Source: Mesorhizobium loti
GTDB taxonomy: Bacteria > Pseudomonadota > Alphaproteobacteria > Rhizobiales > Rhizobiaceae
Direction: 5' to 3'
DNA: 64,000 nucleotides
Assembly: GCF_002858745.1 (NCBI RefSeq)
Contig: NZ_PJRO01000006.1
Coordinates: 186,001 to 250,000 of the forward strand
Part shown: piece by piece, positions 26,585 to 36,217 of the stretch
How positions within the stretch are numbered: the stretch's first letter is position 1
Layout of the letters: each line of letters starts with the position of its first letter
Translations under genes and position numbers: made by a program
Notes under the pieces: generated by a model
Told to the model about the DNA's origin: nothing
Seen by the model: only the letters and a program-made list of their open reading frames with translations
The model's database searches: none

Positions 26585-27862
26585 CTACTTCTTGTTCTTG
26601 GCCATCCAGTCCTGCTGTTCCTTGGTCATGTAGGCCGCCCATTCGTCTGCCACCTGCTTGGGCTCACGCTTGCCCAGCAGCACTTCCTGGAAGCCCTTGA
26701 TCGCGATCTGGTCGACGAAGTTGCCGAGGTTTTCGAGATGGGTCGGAGGGGTGACGAACTCATATTTGTCACCGCCGTTCAATTCGTCGAACCAGCCCTT
26801 GAATTGCTCGGTCTTGAAGTACGCGTCTTCTTCGGCACCGTTATGGATCGGCAGCACACCGACCATCTTCGCCCATTCAATGTTGCCCTTCGGCGACAGC
26901 AAGGTCTCCATCAGCTTCCAGGATTCATCCTTGATCTTGGAGTTGGCGAAGATCGCCCAGCCGGAATATCCGAGCGTCGGGAACGATTTGCCGCTTGGTC
27001 CGGCCGGAACCGGCGCAACGGCGAAGTCGTCCTTGTTCATCTTTTCAGCGATACCGATCAGCGCGTCGGGGTCCTGGTCAAGCATGGCGCAGGTGCCGGA
27101 ATAGAAACCGGTGACGGTCTCGTTGAAGCCCCAACTGACGCTATCCTTCGGCGCGTAGCCGTTCTTGTAGAGATCGGCCAGCATCTGCAGGCCCTTGACC
27201 GAGCCTTCCTCGTTCATGGTCGAGGTGCCATCGGCGTTGAAGTAGCCGCCCTTACCGTTGGCGATGTTCATGAACATGTTCATGCCGAAGGTGGCGCCAG
27301 GGCCGCCGCGCAGGCAGTAGCCATATTTGCCGGGCAGCGCGGAGATCTTTTTGGAAGCCTCGACAAACTCGTCCAGCGTTGTCGGCGCATGGTCAAGACC
27401 GGCTTCCTTAAACAGCTTCTTGTTCCAGAACATCGCCTTCAGATAGTAGCCGTAGGGGATCATCAGCTGTTTGTCGCCCACGGTGGAACCGAACTGGCGT
27501 GCCCGTTCGCCAAGCGTCTTGTTGTCGGGCCATTTCTCCAGATAAGGACCAAGGTCTTCCAGCATGCCGTTGGCACCGTAGAGGCCCATCCAGCGCTCCG
27601 GCATCTCGACGACGTCAGGCGTATCGCCGGCCTGCACCATGGTCAGAAATTTTTCGTAGGCCTGGCCCCACGGCAGCGAGATCAGCTCGACCTTGACGCC
27701 GGGATTCGCGGTTTCGAACTCCGCGATCTGCTTCTTCAGGAATTCTGTGCGTGGTGGGCTGGTGATGACCTCGACCATCTTGATCGTGGTGTCAGCCATC
27801 GCGGCACTTGCCGAGATCGCCAGGCCGGCCACGGCTGCAAGCAGTGTCTTCAATGTTCCCAT
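26585..27862 (-). CDS. ABC importer substrate-binding protein (sugar type)
   Basis: A 425-residue periplasmic binding protein of the UgpB/MalE class. Signal peptide: MGTLKTLLAAVAGLAISASA with likely cleavage before ADTT. The start at 27862 follows GGAG; an ATG five codons upstream is an alternative. The family pattern FETANPGVKVELISLPWGQA (about residues 45-65) and the DVVEMPERW hinge are seen. The ligand is not predictable. Its 5' neighbour is a PLP enzyme of Cys/Met metabolism, unusual company for a sugar importer. Confidence 0.93.
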   Translation of the reverse strand: MGTLKTLLAAVAGLAISASAAMADTTIKMVEVITSPPRTEFLKKQIAEFETANPGVKVELISLPWGQAYEKFLTMVQAGDTPDVVEMPERWMGLYGANGMLEDLGPYLEKWPDNKTLGERARQFGSTVGDKQLMIPYGYYLKAMFWNKKLFKEAGLDHAPTTLDEFVEASKKISALPGKYGYCLRGGPGATFGMNMFMNIANGKGGYFNADGTSTMNEEGSVKGLQMLADLYKNGYAPKDSVSWGFNETVTGFYSGTCAMLDQDPDALIGIAEKMNKDDFAVAPVPAGPSGKSFPTLGYSGWAIFANSKIKDESWKLMETLLSPKGNIEWAKMVGVLPIHNGAEEDAYFKTEQFKGWFDELNGGDKYEFVTPPTHLENLGNFVDQIAIKGFQEVLLGKREPKQVADEWAAYMTKEQQDWMAKNKK

Positions 27863-27889
27863 GTCTTCCGCTCCCATTTGTTCGACAGG

Positions 27890-29077
27890 TTATTTTCTTG
27901 CTTTTTCAAGGGCCTGTGCGATGTCGCTCCACAAGTCCTCGACATTCTCCAAGCCGACATTGAGCCGGATGGTTCTCGGGCTGACGCCGAAGCGCGCCAT
28001 GGAGTTCACGCCTGGGGTCTGTTCCAGGGATGCTTTGGCCGGCACGACCAGGCTTTCGTGGCCGCCCCAGGACACGCCGATGCGGAAATAGTCCAGCGCG
28101 TCGGTGAAAACGGGGATGTCGATCTCTTCAGTTACCTCGAAGGAAAACAAGCCGGCATAGCCGGCGAGGGTCACCTTGCCGGGATGGTTGGAATAGACGG
28201 GGTGGTTGACCCGTTCGACCATCGCATGGGCCTTGAGCCGTTCGGCAATGGCGAGCCCGCTTTTCATATGATGCGGCAGGCGCAGAGGCAGCGTGCGCAG
28301 GCCGCGCAGCAGAAGCCAGGCCTCGAAGGGTGACAGCTTGCCGCCGAGATAGGAATAGGTCTGCTCGTTGATGCGGCGGATGTTTTCGGCGGAACCGGCG
28401 ACGACGCCGGCAACGGTGTCGCTGTGGCCACCAAGATATTTGGAGGCCGAGTGCAGCACCAGATCGACGCCGTGGGTGATTGGCTTCTGGAAGATCGGAG
28501 TTGCCCACGAATTGTCGATCGTGGTGACGATGCCGTGTTCCTTCGCCAGCCGGGTCAGGTGTGGCAGGTCCTGCAGCTCGAACAGCATCGAGGTCGGGCT
28601 TTCGAGATAAAGCAGCTTGGCACCGGGCAGGGCGGCAGCCACGGCGTCCGGATCGGCGCCGTCGACATAGTCGACCGTGATGTTGAGGCGCGGAAACAGC
28701 CGTTCGAACAGGCGATAGGCGTCGCCATAGCAGTTGCGCACCACCACGATGCGATCGCCCGCTCCGACGAACGCCAGAACAGTGGCGCTGATTGCCGCCA
28801 TTCCGGACGAGAACCCGCGCGCTGCCTCGGCGCCTTCAAGTGCCGCCACGCGTTTTTCGAACTCCATGACGGTCGGGTTATCGCCACGCGAATAGATCGG
28901 CTGGCGGCGTTTGCCGGCAAACGTATCCGCCATCTCTGCGTAGTTGGCGAAAGTGAACAGCGAGGTCTGGTAGATCGGCGGCACCACGGCGCCGCCGACG
29001 AACGGATCGTCATGGGCAAGCAGCGTGGCTGCCTCTGCGATCGGATCGATATCGAGGTTCGGGCGGGGATCGTTCAT
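27890..29077 (-). CDS. Cys/Met-metabolism PLP enzyme (cystathionine beta-lyase-like)
   Basis: A 395-residue fold-type I PLP enzyme of the trans-sulfuration family. PLP Lys is in LVLHSASKYLGGHSD (about residue 210). Other family marks: YSRGDNPTVMEFEKRVAALE, FSSGMAAISATVLAF and TTIDNSWATPIFQKP, where the Asp binds the pyridine nitrogen. Members are cystathionine beta- or gamma-lyases and related C-S or C-O lyases; the exact reaction is open. It overlaps the GntR gene by four bases and precedes the ABC genes by 27 bases. Confidence 0.92.
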   Translation of the reverse strand: MNDPRPNLDIDPIAEAATLLAHDDPFVGGAVVPPIYQTSLFTFANYAEMADTFAGKRRQPIYSRGDNPTVMEFEKRVAALEGAEAARGFSSGMAAISATVLAFVGAGDRIVVVRNCYGDAYRLFERLFPRLNITVDYVDGADPDAVAAALPGAKLLYLESPTSMLFELQDLPHLTRLAKEHGIVTTIDNSWATPIFQKPITHGVDLVLHSASKYLGGHSDTVAGVVAGSAENIRRINEQTYSYLGGKLSPFEAWLLLRGLRTLPLRLPHHMKSGLAIAERLKAHAMVERVNHPVYSNHPGKVTLAGYAGLFSFEVTEEIDIPVFTDALDYFRIGVSWGGHESLVVPAKASLEQTPGVNSMARFGVSPRTIRLNVGLENVEDLWSDIAQALEKARK

Positions 29078-29808
29078 ACCTGTCGTGCCTGGTTTCGTGC
29101 TGCTTCACCACGCCGCAGGTCGGCCTCGACGGTGGCGATCAGTTTCAGCGCCTCGGCGCGCGCGCCTTCGGCGTCGCGGGCGGCGATGCGCTCATAGATG
29201 GTGCGATGGTAATGGAAGGAGGCGTGGCCGAAATCGCGTACGCCGAGCGGGTGTTCCCAGAAGCGGTGGAACATTTCGTGCATGGCGGCGATCAACTGCT
29301 CGAACAGCGGGTTGCCGGATGCCCGGTAGATTGCCTGGTGGAACTCCCAGTCCTCTTCCGACGACATGCCGGCGTGGCGGTGAAAGGCTACTTCCATCGT
29401 TTCCAGCTTGTGGCGGATGAGGTTGAGCTCCTGCGGGCCGGTGCGCAAAGCGCATAGCGCGACAGCTTCGGCTTCCAGCGCGCGGCGCACTTCCAGTGTC
29501 TGCATGAGGCTGGCGAAATCGTTGCCGCCAGCGAGCGTCAACGGCATGTGCAGCATGTGCGGGGAAACAGCAGCCTTGAGGAACGTGCCGCTGCCCTGGA
29601 GGCGCTCGACAAGGCCGAGACCCTCCCAGCGCGTCAGTGCCTCGCGCACCGTGTTGCGGCTGACCTTCAGCCGTTCCGCCAGGATGCGCTCCGTCGGCAG
29701 CTTGTCACCGGGCTGCAAGGTCTCCTGCTGAACGAAATCCGCCAATGCCTCCAGCACCGCATCATCGCGCGCCGTCGTCTGGATTGGAGGGAGGCGAACC
29801 TGGCTCAT
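29074..29808 (-). CDS. GntR-family regulator (FadR/FCD subfamily)
   Basis: A 244-residue repressor. The winged helix is at about residues 10-75 (DKLPTERILAERLKVSRNTV then REALTRWEGLGLVERL); the all-helical FCD domain follows from about 95, with the EFHQAIYRASGN motif and HYHRTIYERIAARD, whose His residues typically coordinate metal. First gene of the PLP enzyme/ABC cluster and therefore its probable regulator. A dyad lies just upstream of its start. Confidence 0.93.
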   Translation of the reverse strand: MSQVRLPPIQTTARDDAVLEALADFVQQETLQPGDKLPTERILAERLKVSRNTVREALTRWEGLGLVERLQGSGTFLKAAVSPHMLHMPLTLAGGNDFASLMQTLEVRRALEAEAVALCALRTGPQELNLIRHKLETMEVAFHRHAGMSSEEDWEFHQAIYRASGNPLFEQLIAAMHEMFHRFWEHPLGVRDFGHASFHYHRTIYERIAARDAEGARAEALKLIATVEADLRRGEAARNQARQV

Positions 29809-29819
29809 TCGTCATCCAA

Positions 29820-29836
29820 TTGGATCAATGGTCCAA
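29820..29836. promoter_or_regulatory. Candidate GntR operator
   Basis: TTGGA-N7-TCCAA, 12 bases upstream of the gntR start, embedded in a longer CCAATTGG-rich tract. FadR-type proteins bind short dyads of this kind, so this is likely an autoregulatory site for the whole operon. Inferred. Confidence 0.5.
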
Positions 29837-29995
29837 CCAATTGCATGACGGAAAAAAGGAGTCAACGCCGGATAGCTTGAGCGGCGCGATCTGGGGAAAA
29901 CCGATTTGCAATGCCTTGCGAGGCTGACGTCAGCCGACAAGCTTTCAAGCGAGACGTCGCCGCAAGCATTCTAAAGTGCAGGGAGGCAGGGAGAA

Positions 29996-30072
29996 TGGTC
30001 GGAGTGGCAGGATTCGAACCTGCGACCCCCTGATCCCAAATCAGGTGCGCTACCAGGCTGCGCTACACTCCG
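29996..30072 (-). tRNA. tRNA-Pro (TGG anticodon)
   Basis: A 77-base cloverleaf on the minus strand. Acceptor CGGAGTG pairs with CACTCCG; anticodon loop TTTGGGA gives anticodon TGG between CTGAT and ATCAG arms; T-arm GCAGG-TTCGAAT-CCTGC; CCA is encoded at the 3' end (29996-29998). Confidence 0.95.
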
Positions 30073-30199
30073 AGGCCGCGTGTTGCCTAGTGGGTCGCAC
30101 GCCGCAAAGCAAGCCCTAAAACCATTGGTCTTGCGGTTATTTCCATTGCGCAGTAAGCACCGGGAAGGAAACGGCGCGCCGCCGAGCAACGAGGTCTCC

Positions 30200-30505
30200 A
30201 TGTCCGCACGCATCTTCAGCCCAGCCAAGACCGCCATGCAGTCGGGCAAGGCCAGAACCGGCAACTGGGTGCTGGAGTTCGACCCGGAAACGCCGCGCAA
30301 GATCGATCCGCTGATGGGGTATACCACCTCGGGCGACATGAAGAGCCAGATCAGGCTTTCCTTCGAGACGCGCGAAGAAGCGGTTGCTTACGCCGAGAAG
30401 CAAGGCCTTGCGTTTCGGGTCGAGGAGCCGAAGGAAACCAAGCGGCGGCAGATTTCCTATTCGGACAATTTCCGTTATGACCGCCGCACGCCTTGGACGC
30501 ATTGA
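30200..30505 (+). CDS. NADH dehydrogenase (ETC complex I) accessory subunit, NDUFS4-like
   Basis: A 101-residue protein matching the bacterial relatives of the 18 kDa (NDUFS4/AQDQ) subunit of complex I. Family marks: MSARIFSPAKTAMQSGKA at the start, WVLEFDPETPRKIDPLMGYT in the centre, the YAEKQGLAF segment, and the NFRYDRRTPWTH end. The start is at the ATG before SARIF. It helps assemble complex I in alphaproteobacteria and mitochondria. Stands alone between two tRNAs. Confidence 0.9.
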   Translation: MSARIFSPAKTAMQSGKARTGNWVLEFDPETPRKIDPLMGYTTSGDMKSQIRLSFETREEAVAYAEKQGLAFRVEEPKETKRRQISYSDNFRYDRRTPWTH

Positions 30506-30576
30506 CATCTGATTGTTGCGGCAGACGTCGTCGACAGCCCGCTTTGACTTTGCTGTCCCGATTCGGGGCAGCCAGC

Positions 30577-30653
30577 GGTCCCGTAGCTCAGCTGGATAGA
30601 GCACCGGCCTTCTAAGCCGATGGTCACAGGTTCGAATCCTGTCGGGATCGCCA
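30577..30653 (+). tRNA. tRNA-Arg (TCT anticodon)
   Basis: A 77-base cloverleaf on the plus strand. Acceptor GGTCCCG with CGGGATC (one G-T pair); anticodon loop CTTCTAA gives TCT between CCGGC and GCCGA-side arms; T-arm ACAGG-TTCGAAT-CCTGT; encoded CCA at 30651-30653. Confidence 0.95.
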
Positions 30654-30697
30654 ATAATTTCAAATGGTTACGCGCCTTTTTGAAGGGATTTAAGCGC

Positions 30698-30919
30698 CTA
30701 CGGCCATTTCTTCCCCTTCAGTCCCTTGGGCTTCATGCCGTCCGCAGTTTCCATGAATTGAGCAACGGTATCGACCCATGCCGCCGTCTTCGGAGGGATA
30801 TCGGCTTCCTCGGTCAGCCATGCCTCGACCAGCGACACGTCGCACCCCAGAGCTTGCGCCAGGGTTTCAGGCGACCAGCGAACAATGGACAGACATTCTT
30901 CGAGCCGTTCGGGTGTCAT
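30698..30919 (-). CDS. Small helix-turn-helix-like protein
   Basis: A 73-residue protein with a possible lambda-repressor-type HTH (TPERLEECLSIVRWSPETLA, then QALGCDVSLVEAWLTEE). The basic tail KPKGLKGKKWP could touch DNA. Unassigned family. It lies 44 bases behind tRNA-Arg, first of several accessory-looking small genes. Confidence 0.6.
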   Translation of the reverse strand: MTPERLEECLSIVRWSPETLAQALGCDVSLVEAWLTEEADIPPKTAAWVDTVAQFMETADGMKPKGLKGKKWP

Positions 30920-30954
30920 CGGAGGGTATTATCCTGTTTCATTTCGTCCCTTCC

Positions 30955-31299
30955 TTAACTTGAAACCGCCCGTAACTCCTCAGGTAGGGGCAGACTTGAG
31001 CAGCGCATATGCATATCGCGGGCGATCTGCTTGCGTTGCTTGTCCTGATGTTCCTTGATGGCGAGCGCAATCCCGATCCCATATGGGCCGAGCAGGAGGC
31101 CAGGCGCCAGTTTGCGGGTCTCCTTTTCCTTGGCCTCGAAAGCCAGTGCCGTCGTCCGAATTTGTTCGCACTGCTTCGATCGCCATTTTGGATCTTTGGT
31201 CGAGAGCGTGGCTGCGTAGTTGGTCGGCGAAGTTGCGCAGCCGGAGATCAGTGCCACCAGAAGGACTGCCACTCCCGTCGATATTCGATCCATTGCCAT
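30955..31299 (-). CDS. Small predicted lipoprotein
   Basis: A 114-residue protein with a lipobox: hydrophobic MAMDRISTGVAVLLVALISG followed by Cys (residue 21). The mature part has a charged region and a short hydrophobic stretch LLGPYGIGIALAI. It should be anchored in the envelope. An alternative start is two codons in. Function unknown. Confidence 0.7.
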   Translation of the reverse strand: MAMDRISTGVAVLLVALISGCATSPTNYAATLSTKDPKWRSKQCEQIRTTALAFEAKEKETRKLAPGLLLGPYGIGIALAIKEHQDKQRKQIARDMHMRCSSLPLPEELRAVSS

Positions 31300-31694
31300 A
31301 CAGCCTCCATTTGTTCAGTCGTTGACCGGTGGCCGAGTGATCTGTCGACTTTGGCTGGCGTTAGCCGCAGATACCGCCGCTTCGCGCCGAATGCCATCGT
31401 GGCGACTGCAACTACACTAAGCGGGTTTCCGAATGGCTCACAAGCACCATGTATCCGGCGCCGTCTTGGCCGTCGTCCTAACGGCCAGGGTGCCTCGTGC
31501 GTGATTGGCCGATACCGGGCCTGTCCGCGTGGATGCCACCTCAGCCCGCGCGGCTGCCAGGCGTGGGCAGACGGCGATCCGATACGGGTTAAACCGGCTT
31601 TCTGAAGGGGCGAGGTAATCGCGATTCGAAGCCGATCACATGCCGGCTTCGCACGCGTGGGGACAGACAGAGCGCGCTTGCTCCGCAAAGCGCA
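31300..31694. other. 395-base gap without a supported gene
   Basis: Both strands were read. One minus-strand open frame crosses it but has no ribosome site or family resemblance and overlaps the lipoprotein start. No repeat, tRNA or terminator with a clear U-tract was seen. May be decayed accessory DNA. Confidence 0.5.
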
Positions 31695-31934
31695 TCATGC
31701 GGCGTCGGAGGAGCGCTTCTTCTTTTCCAGCCTCTTCTTCTCCAGCTCCCGCTTCCTCACGATTTCGCTCAGAATTTGGTGGGCGGCCTCGGCTTCGCGC
31801 TTGCTGAGCCCGGCAAGAAGCTGGTTGGCAAACACCACTGGCTGATCGGTCTCATTGTCCCATACCGACCAGAGATCGGTCGGCTCCAGCACTAACTCAA
31901 AACGTTCCTTCACAATCGCCTCCGTTTTCCCCAC
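31695..31934 (-). CDS. Small charged hypothetical protein
   Basis: A 79-residue soluble protein. A predicted beta segment (RFELVLEPTDLWSVWDNET) is followed by a helix and a Lys/Glu-rich tail. No recognised family. It is preceded by an AT-rich region (31935-32055) likely holding its promoter and the end of dprA. Confidence 0.6.
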   Translation of the reverse strand: MGKTEAIVKERFELVLEPTDLWSVWDNETDQPVVFANQLLAGLSKREAEAAHQILSEIVRKRELEKKRLEKKKRSSDAA

Positions 31935-32055
31935 GCCTTGGCATGGCGAGAGTGGTGCGCGATTCTGTTCAATGAAACATGAGTAAAATCAGTAGGATAA
32001 GATTAGAATTTTATCGAATGACGCAGTTGAGGCCGATTTGATCAGGCTATGTCGA

Positions 32056-33186
32056 TCAATGGCTAAAGATCAGTGAAACATACCCGCCAGTATGGCGCTC
32101 AAGCCGGCCGGCAAGATCGAGCTCCAGAAGGACCATCGCCACCTGAGCCGGATGCAAGTCGGTGTGCCGGATGATTTCGTCAATATTTACAGGAGTTTGA
32201 CCAAGGGTTCCGATAACCCGTTCGCGCTCGCTGTCGCCTGGCGGTGGTGTCGCTGGAAAATCAGATGGTTCTTCCACAGGATTTTCCGGCGCGGACTGTG
32301 TGCCGATCAGTGGGGCCAGTGCGTTAAGTATGTCGGTGGTTTCGGTAACCAGAGTGGCGCCATCCTTAATAAGACCATTCGTGCCGCGGGCACGTGGGTC
32401 GAGCGGGGAGCCGGGCACTGCGAAGACCAGCCTTCCCATATCCGCAGCCAGCCGCGCGCTGATCAGCGATCCCGAGCGCTCGGCGGCCTCCACCACGACA
32501 AGCCCGAGCGCAGCGCCCGCCACCAGCCGGTTGCGACGCGGAAAATCCTGGGCGCGTGGCTGCCAGCCGAACGGCATTTCGGAAACCACCGCGCCGCGCT
32601 CGATGATTTCGTCGATCAGCCCGGCATTTTCGGGTGGGTAGGGTTGGTCCAGCCCGCCCGCCAGAACCGCGACCGTGCCGGTGGGAAGACTGCTCTGATG
32701 GGCGGCGGTATCGATGCCGCGCGCAAGGCCGGAGACGATCGCATAGCCTGCACGACCCAGTTCAGCCGCCAATAGGCGCGCCATCTTTATGCCGGCAAGC
32801 GAAGCATTGCGCGCACCGACAATAGCGACGGTCGGCATGGTGAACACTGCACCGCTGCCTTTCATGGCAAGCACAGGTGGAGGGTGATCCATATTCTTGA
32901 GCAGCGGTGGATAATTCGGCTCGCCGATGCAGACGAAACGCGCGCCGGCGCGCTTCGCGGCCTGCATTTCCGCTTCTATCGCGGCAATGGCCGGTATCCT
33001 CACCGAGCGGCTGGCACCGCCGGAAAGCGTCAATTCAGGCAAGACTTCAAGCGCTGCTTCGGTCGAGCCGAACCGGTTGATGAGAGCGCGGAAGGAGGCC
33101 GGTCCGACATTTGGGGTGCGGATGAGGCGCAGCCAGTTCAGCCGTTGCCGGTCGCTAAGATGCAACCCGGCAACGGGCTTGGTCAC
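32056..33186 (-). CDS. dprA: DNA processing protein DprA
   Basis: A 376-residue DprA, which loads RecA on incoming single-stranded DNA in transformation. Rossmann-fold marks: [35 protein letters not shown], the [10 protein letters not shown] motif and [12 protein letters not shown]-terminal winged-helix segment ([20 protein letters not shown]) completes the architecture. The GTG at 33186 is chosen since it overlaps the plsY stop by four bases; the in-frame extension upstream belongs to plsY. Last of the pyrB-pyrC'-plsY-dprA operon. Confidence 0.94.
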   Translation of the reverse strand: MTKPVAGLHLSDRQRLNWLRLIRTPNVGPASFRALINRFGSTEAALEVLPELTLSGGASRSVRIPAIAAIEAEMQAAKRAGARFVCIGEPNYPPLLKNMDHPPPVLAMKGSGAVFTMPTVAIVGARNASLAGIKMARLLAAELGRAGYAIVSGLARGIDTAAHQSSLPTGTVAVLAGGLDQPYPPENAGLIDEIIERGAVVSEMPFGWQPRAQDFPRRNRLVAGAALGLVVVEAAERSGSLISARLAADMGRLVFAVPGSPLDPRARGTNGLIKDGATLVTETTDILNALAPLIGTQSAPENPVEEPSDFPATPPPGDSERERVIGTLGQTPVNIDEIIRHTDLHPAQVAMVLLELDLAGRLERHTGGYVSLIFSH

Positions 33187-33770
33187 CCTTTCGCCCCGAT
33201 CCGGCCCTCTGTTCCGGCCCTCAGCCGCGCGATGTTGGCGCGGTGCTTGTAGAATACCAATGCACTCATCACAGCAAACACAATCGCGTACTGGGGATGA
33301 TCGAGCAGCACCAGCGCTATCGGCACGGCGATGCATGCCGTCAGTGCTGCGACTGATGAATATCGGAACACCACGGCAATGGTCAGCCAGACGGCGGCAA
33401 AGATCAACGCCACCTGCCAGGCCAGCCCGATCAGCACACCGAGATAGGTAGCAACGCCTTTGCCGCCTTTGAAGCCGAGCCAGACCGGGAAGATGTGTCC
33501 AATGAAGGCGCCGGCGCCAGCGAGCGCGCCGGCTTCGATGCCGTAGCGTGCGAAGACAAGGGCCGGGATGGTGCCTTTCAGCGCGTCGAGGATCAGTGTT
33601 GCGGCGGCAAGACCCTTGTTGCCGGTTCGCAACACGTTGGTGGCGCCGATGTTACCGGAACCGATGCTGCGCACGTCGCCGAGGCCCGCGGCGCGCGTCA
33701 AAAGCAGGCCGAAGGGGATCGAGCCACACAGATAGCCAATGATCGGCGCGAGAATGGAAATCAGCGGCAT
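33183..33770 (-). CDS. plsY: Glycerol-3-phosphate acyltransferase PlsY
   Basis: A 195-residue membrane acyltransferase using acyl-phosphate to form lysophosphatidic acid. Five hydrophobic segments. Conserved loops are visible: GSIPFGLLL, then [20 protein letters not shown] (about residues 36-55), and [21 protein letters not shown] (residues given in parts by its core FKGGKG). Overlaps dprA by four bases; 32 bases after the pyrC-like gene. Confidence 0.95.
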   Translation of the reverse strand: MPLISILAPIIGYLCGSIPFGLLLTRAAGLGDVRSIGSGNIGATNVLRTGNKGLAAATLILDALKGTIPALVFARYGIEAGALAGAGAFIGHIFPVWLGFKGGKGVATYLGVLIGLAWQVALIFAAVWLTIAVVFRYSSVAALTACIAVPIALVLLDHPQYAIVFAVMSALVFYKHRANIARLRAGTEGRIGAKG

Positions 33771-33802
33771 TGCTCCCCCGTCACTCCGCGCCTCTCCGGG
33801 CG

Positions 33803-35089
33803 CTAGGCTGAAAACACTGTGCGGCCCGCGACCAGCGTTTGCAAGACCTTGCCCTGCAAACGCGCGCCTTCGAAGCAGGTGTTTTTCGAGCGTGAGCGAA
33901 TGCCGGTCTCGTTCACGATCCAGGGTTCGTCGAGGTCGACGAGTGCGAGATCCGCCGGTGCTCCGGGTTTCAAGGTGCCGCCGGGCAAGCTGAACAGTCG
34001 GGCGGGGGCCGTCGAAAGCACCTCGACCAATCTGAGCAGCGAGAGATCCTCATTATGGTAGAGGCGCAAGGCGACCGCCAGCAGCGTTTCGAGCCCGATG
34101 GCGCCGGCTGCTGCGTCCGCAAACGGCAGACGCTTGGTGTCGACGTCCTGCGGATCATGCGAGGAAACGGCAATGTCGACCGTGCCATCCTTCAACGCCT
34201 CGATCATGGCCAGTCGGTCTTCTTCTAGGCGCAATGGTGGCGCCAGACGGAAGAAGGTGCGGTATTGTCCGACGTCGTTTTCGTTCAGTGCCAGATTGTG
34301 GATGGCCACACCGGCGGTCACATTGGCGCCGTCCGCCTTGGCACGGGCAATCGCTGCCGCTGACATTGCCGTTGATATCTTGGCTGCGTGGTAGTTGCCC
34401 CTGGTCAGTCGCGCGAGCGCCAGATCGCGCTCCAGCGGGATCAGTTCAGCTTCGCGTGGAATGCCGGAGAGGCCAAGCCAGCTGGCGTAAAGCCCTTCGT
34501 TCATGACGCCGGACGAAGCAAGGTCGGCATCCTGTGTTTCATGCGCGATCACCGCGCCGAAGTCGCGGGCATAGGTGAGCGCACGCCGCATCACCAGCGC
34601 ATTGGCAATGGTATGGCGGCCATCGGTGAAGGCGACGGCACCTGCCTCGCGCAGCAGGCCGAATTCGGTCATCTCACGGCCGTGCAGGCCCTTGGTGACG
34701 GCCGCTGCCGGGAAGACGTTGACGCTTGCCGTGTCGCGGGCAGTGCGATGGACGAATTCCACCAGTGCCACGGTGTCGATCGTCGGGTCTGTATCGGGCA
34801 TCATCACCAGCGAGGTGACGCCGCCTGCCGCCGCCGCATGGCTTGCCGAATGGATGGTTTCGCGGTGTTCGCCGCCAGGTTCACCAATGAAAACGCGTGA
34901 GTCGATCAGGCCGGGAATGATCGTCTTGCCGGCGCAGTCGACGACCTTGGCCCCTTCCGGGATGCCTTGGTTCAGCGTTTCTGCGCCAGAGGCAACGATT
35001 ATCTTGCCGTCGACGATGACGCTGCCGATTTCATCGATGCCGCGTGAGGGATCGACGATGCGCGCACGCTGAAAAACCGTCCTGGTCAT
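33803..35089 (-). CDS. pyrC: Dihydroorotase-like protein lacking the metal-binding HxH (PyrC')
   Basis: A 428-residue amidohydrolase-fold protein of the PyrC/PyrX group. In active dihydroorotases, strand 1 ends DxHxHxR and binds zinc; here the segment is [13 protein letters not shown], with both histidines replaced. Later histidines are also altered ([11 protein letters not shown]). It overlaps pyrB by four bases. In Pseudomonas, such a PyrC' is inactive but required to assemble active PyrB, so a structural role is likely. The bona fide PyrC would then be elsewhere. Last step of the sequence reading is inference. Confidence 0.85.
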   Translation of the reverse strand: MTRTVFQRARIVDPSRGIDEIGSVIVDGKIIVASGAETLNQGIPEGAKVVDCAGKTIIPGLIDSRVFIGEPGGEHRETIHSASHAAAAGGVTSLVMMPDTDPTIDTVALVEFVHRTARDTASVNVFPAAAVTKGLHGREMTEFGLLREAGAVAFTDGRHTIANALVMRRALTYARDFGAVIAHETQDADLASSGVMNEGLYASWLGLSGIPREAELIPLERDLALARLTRGNYHAAKISTAMSAAAIARAKADGANVTAGVAIHNLALNENDVGQYRTFFRLAPPLRLEEDRLAMIEALKDGTVDIAVSSHDPQDVDTKRLPFADAAAGAIGLETLLAVALRLYHNEDLSLLRLVEVLSTAPARLFSLPGGTLKPGAPADLALVDLDEPWIVNETGIRSRSKNTCFEGARLQGKVLQTLVAGRTVFSA

Positions 35090-36051
35090 GCGCCGCTGCC
35101 TTCCTGGTTGCGACGCGGGTCAAGCAGCGCTTCCATCACTGCCATGCGCACCGCGACACCCATCTCGACCTGTTCCTGGATGACGCTCTGCGGTCCGTCA
35201 GCAACTTCTGAAGCGATTTCGACACCGCGGTTCATCGGTCCAGGGTGCATGACCAGCGCGTCGTCTTTGGCGGCCTTCAGTTTTTCGGCATCGAGGCCGA
35301 AATAGCGGAAATACTCACGCACCGAGGGTACGAAGGCGCCTTCCATGCGCTCGCGCTGCAGCCGCAGCATCATGACAACGTCGGCATCTTTCAGGCCTTC
35401 GGCCATGGAGCGCGCCACGATGACCCCCATGCGCTCGATACCGGAAGGGAGCAGCGTCGAAGGAGCGACCACGCGCACCTGGGCGCCCAGTGCATTGAGC
35501 AGGATGATGTTGGAGCGGGCGACGCGCGAATGCAGGATGTCGCCACAGATCGCCACGATGAGTTTCGAAAGTGGTCCTTTGGCGCGGCGGATGGTGAGTG
35601 CGTCGAGCAGCGCCTGTGTGGGGTGTTCATGCGTGCCGTCGCCGGCGTTGACCACCGAACAGCCCACTTTTTGCGCGAGCAGGGCCGCGGCGCCGGCCGA
35701 TTGGTGGCGGATGATAAGGATGTCGGGACGCATGGCGTTCAGCGTGATCGCCGTGTCGATCAGCGTTTCGCCCTTTTTCACCGAGGAAGAGGCGACCGAC
35801 ATGTTCATGACGTCGGCGCCGAGCCTTTTTCCCGCGAGTTCGAATGACGACTGCGTGCGTGTCGATGCTTCGTAGAACAGGTTGATCTGTGTGCGCCCGC
35901 GCAGCGTCGACGTCTTCTTCTCGGACTGGCGCGAGATCGCCACCGCGCGGTCGGCGCGCTCCAGAAGAATCTCGATGTCGGCAGGGGAAAGGTCGCTTAT
36001 GCCCAGAAGATGGCGGTGCGGAAACAGCGGTAGGGACGAAGCGTCAGTCAT
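35086..36051 (-). CDS. pyrB: Aspartate carbamoyltransferase catalytic chain
   Basis: A 321-residue ATCase, the committed step of pyrimidine synthesis. Carbamoyl phosphate site [19 protein letters not shown] (about residues 55-73); [11 protein letters not shown] (about 141-151); aspartate-binding LRLQRERM and [11 protein letters not shown]. No regulatory chain gene is seen, as expected for the class with PyrC' partners. First gene of the pyr operon, divergent from the aidB-like gene. Confidence 0.96.
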   Translation of the reverse strand: MTDASSLPLFPHRHLLGISDLSPADIEILLERADRAVAISRQSEKKTSTLRGRTQINLFYEASTRTQSSFELAGKRLGADVMNMSVASSSVKKGETLIDTAITLNAMRPDILIIRHQSAGAAALLAQKVGCSVVNAGDGTHEHPTQALLDALTIRRAKGPLSKLIVAICGDILHSRVARSNIILLNALGAQVRVVAPSTLLPSGIERMGVIVARSMAEGLKDADVVMMLRLQRERMEGAFVPSVREYFRYFGLDAEKLKAAKDDALVMHPGPMNRGVEIASEVADGPQSVIQEQVEMGVAVRMAVMEALLDPRRNQEGSGA

Positions 36052-36217
36052 CTCAAGGCGCTGCTATAGGGCGGGTGCGCGCCACCCGCAAGCGCCTCGA
36101 TTGGAAAGCGCGCCTTTCCACCGGTATTTTCGTCGCCTCCGTGCGACAGCTTCGTTATAAACCCGGCAGCGGTTCCGGATTCGAGCATGCAAGCGGGACC
36201 GATGTGAAAGGGAAAGC

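Noticed and set aside
26486..28333. 615-codon plus-strand frame
   Set aside because: Opposite the binding-protein and PLP genes, which have clear motifs on the minus strand.
31248..31688. 146-codon minus-strand frame in the 395-base gap
   Set aside because: Overlaps the lipoprotein start, odd composition, no ribosome site.
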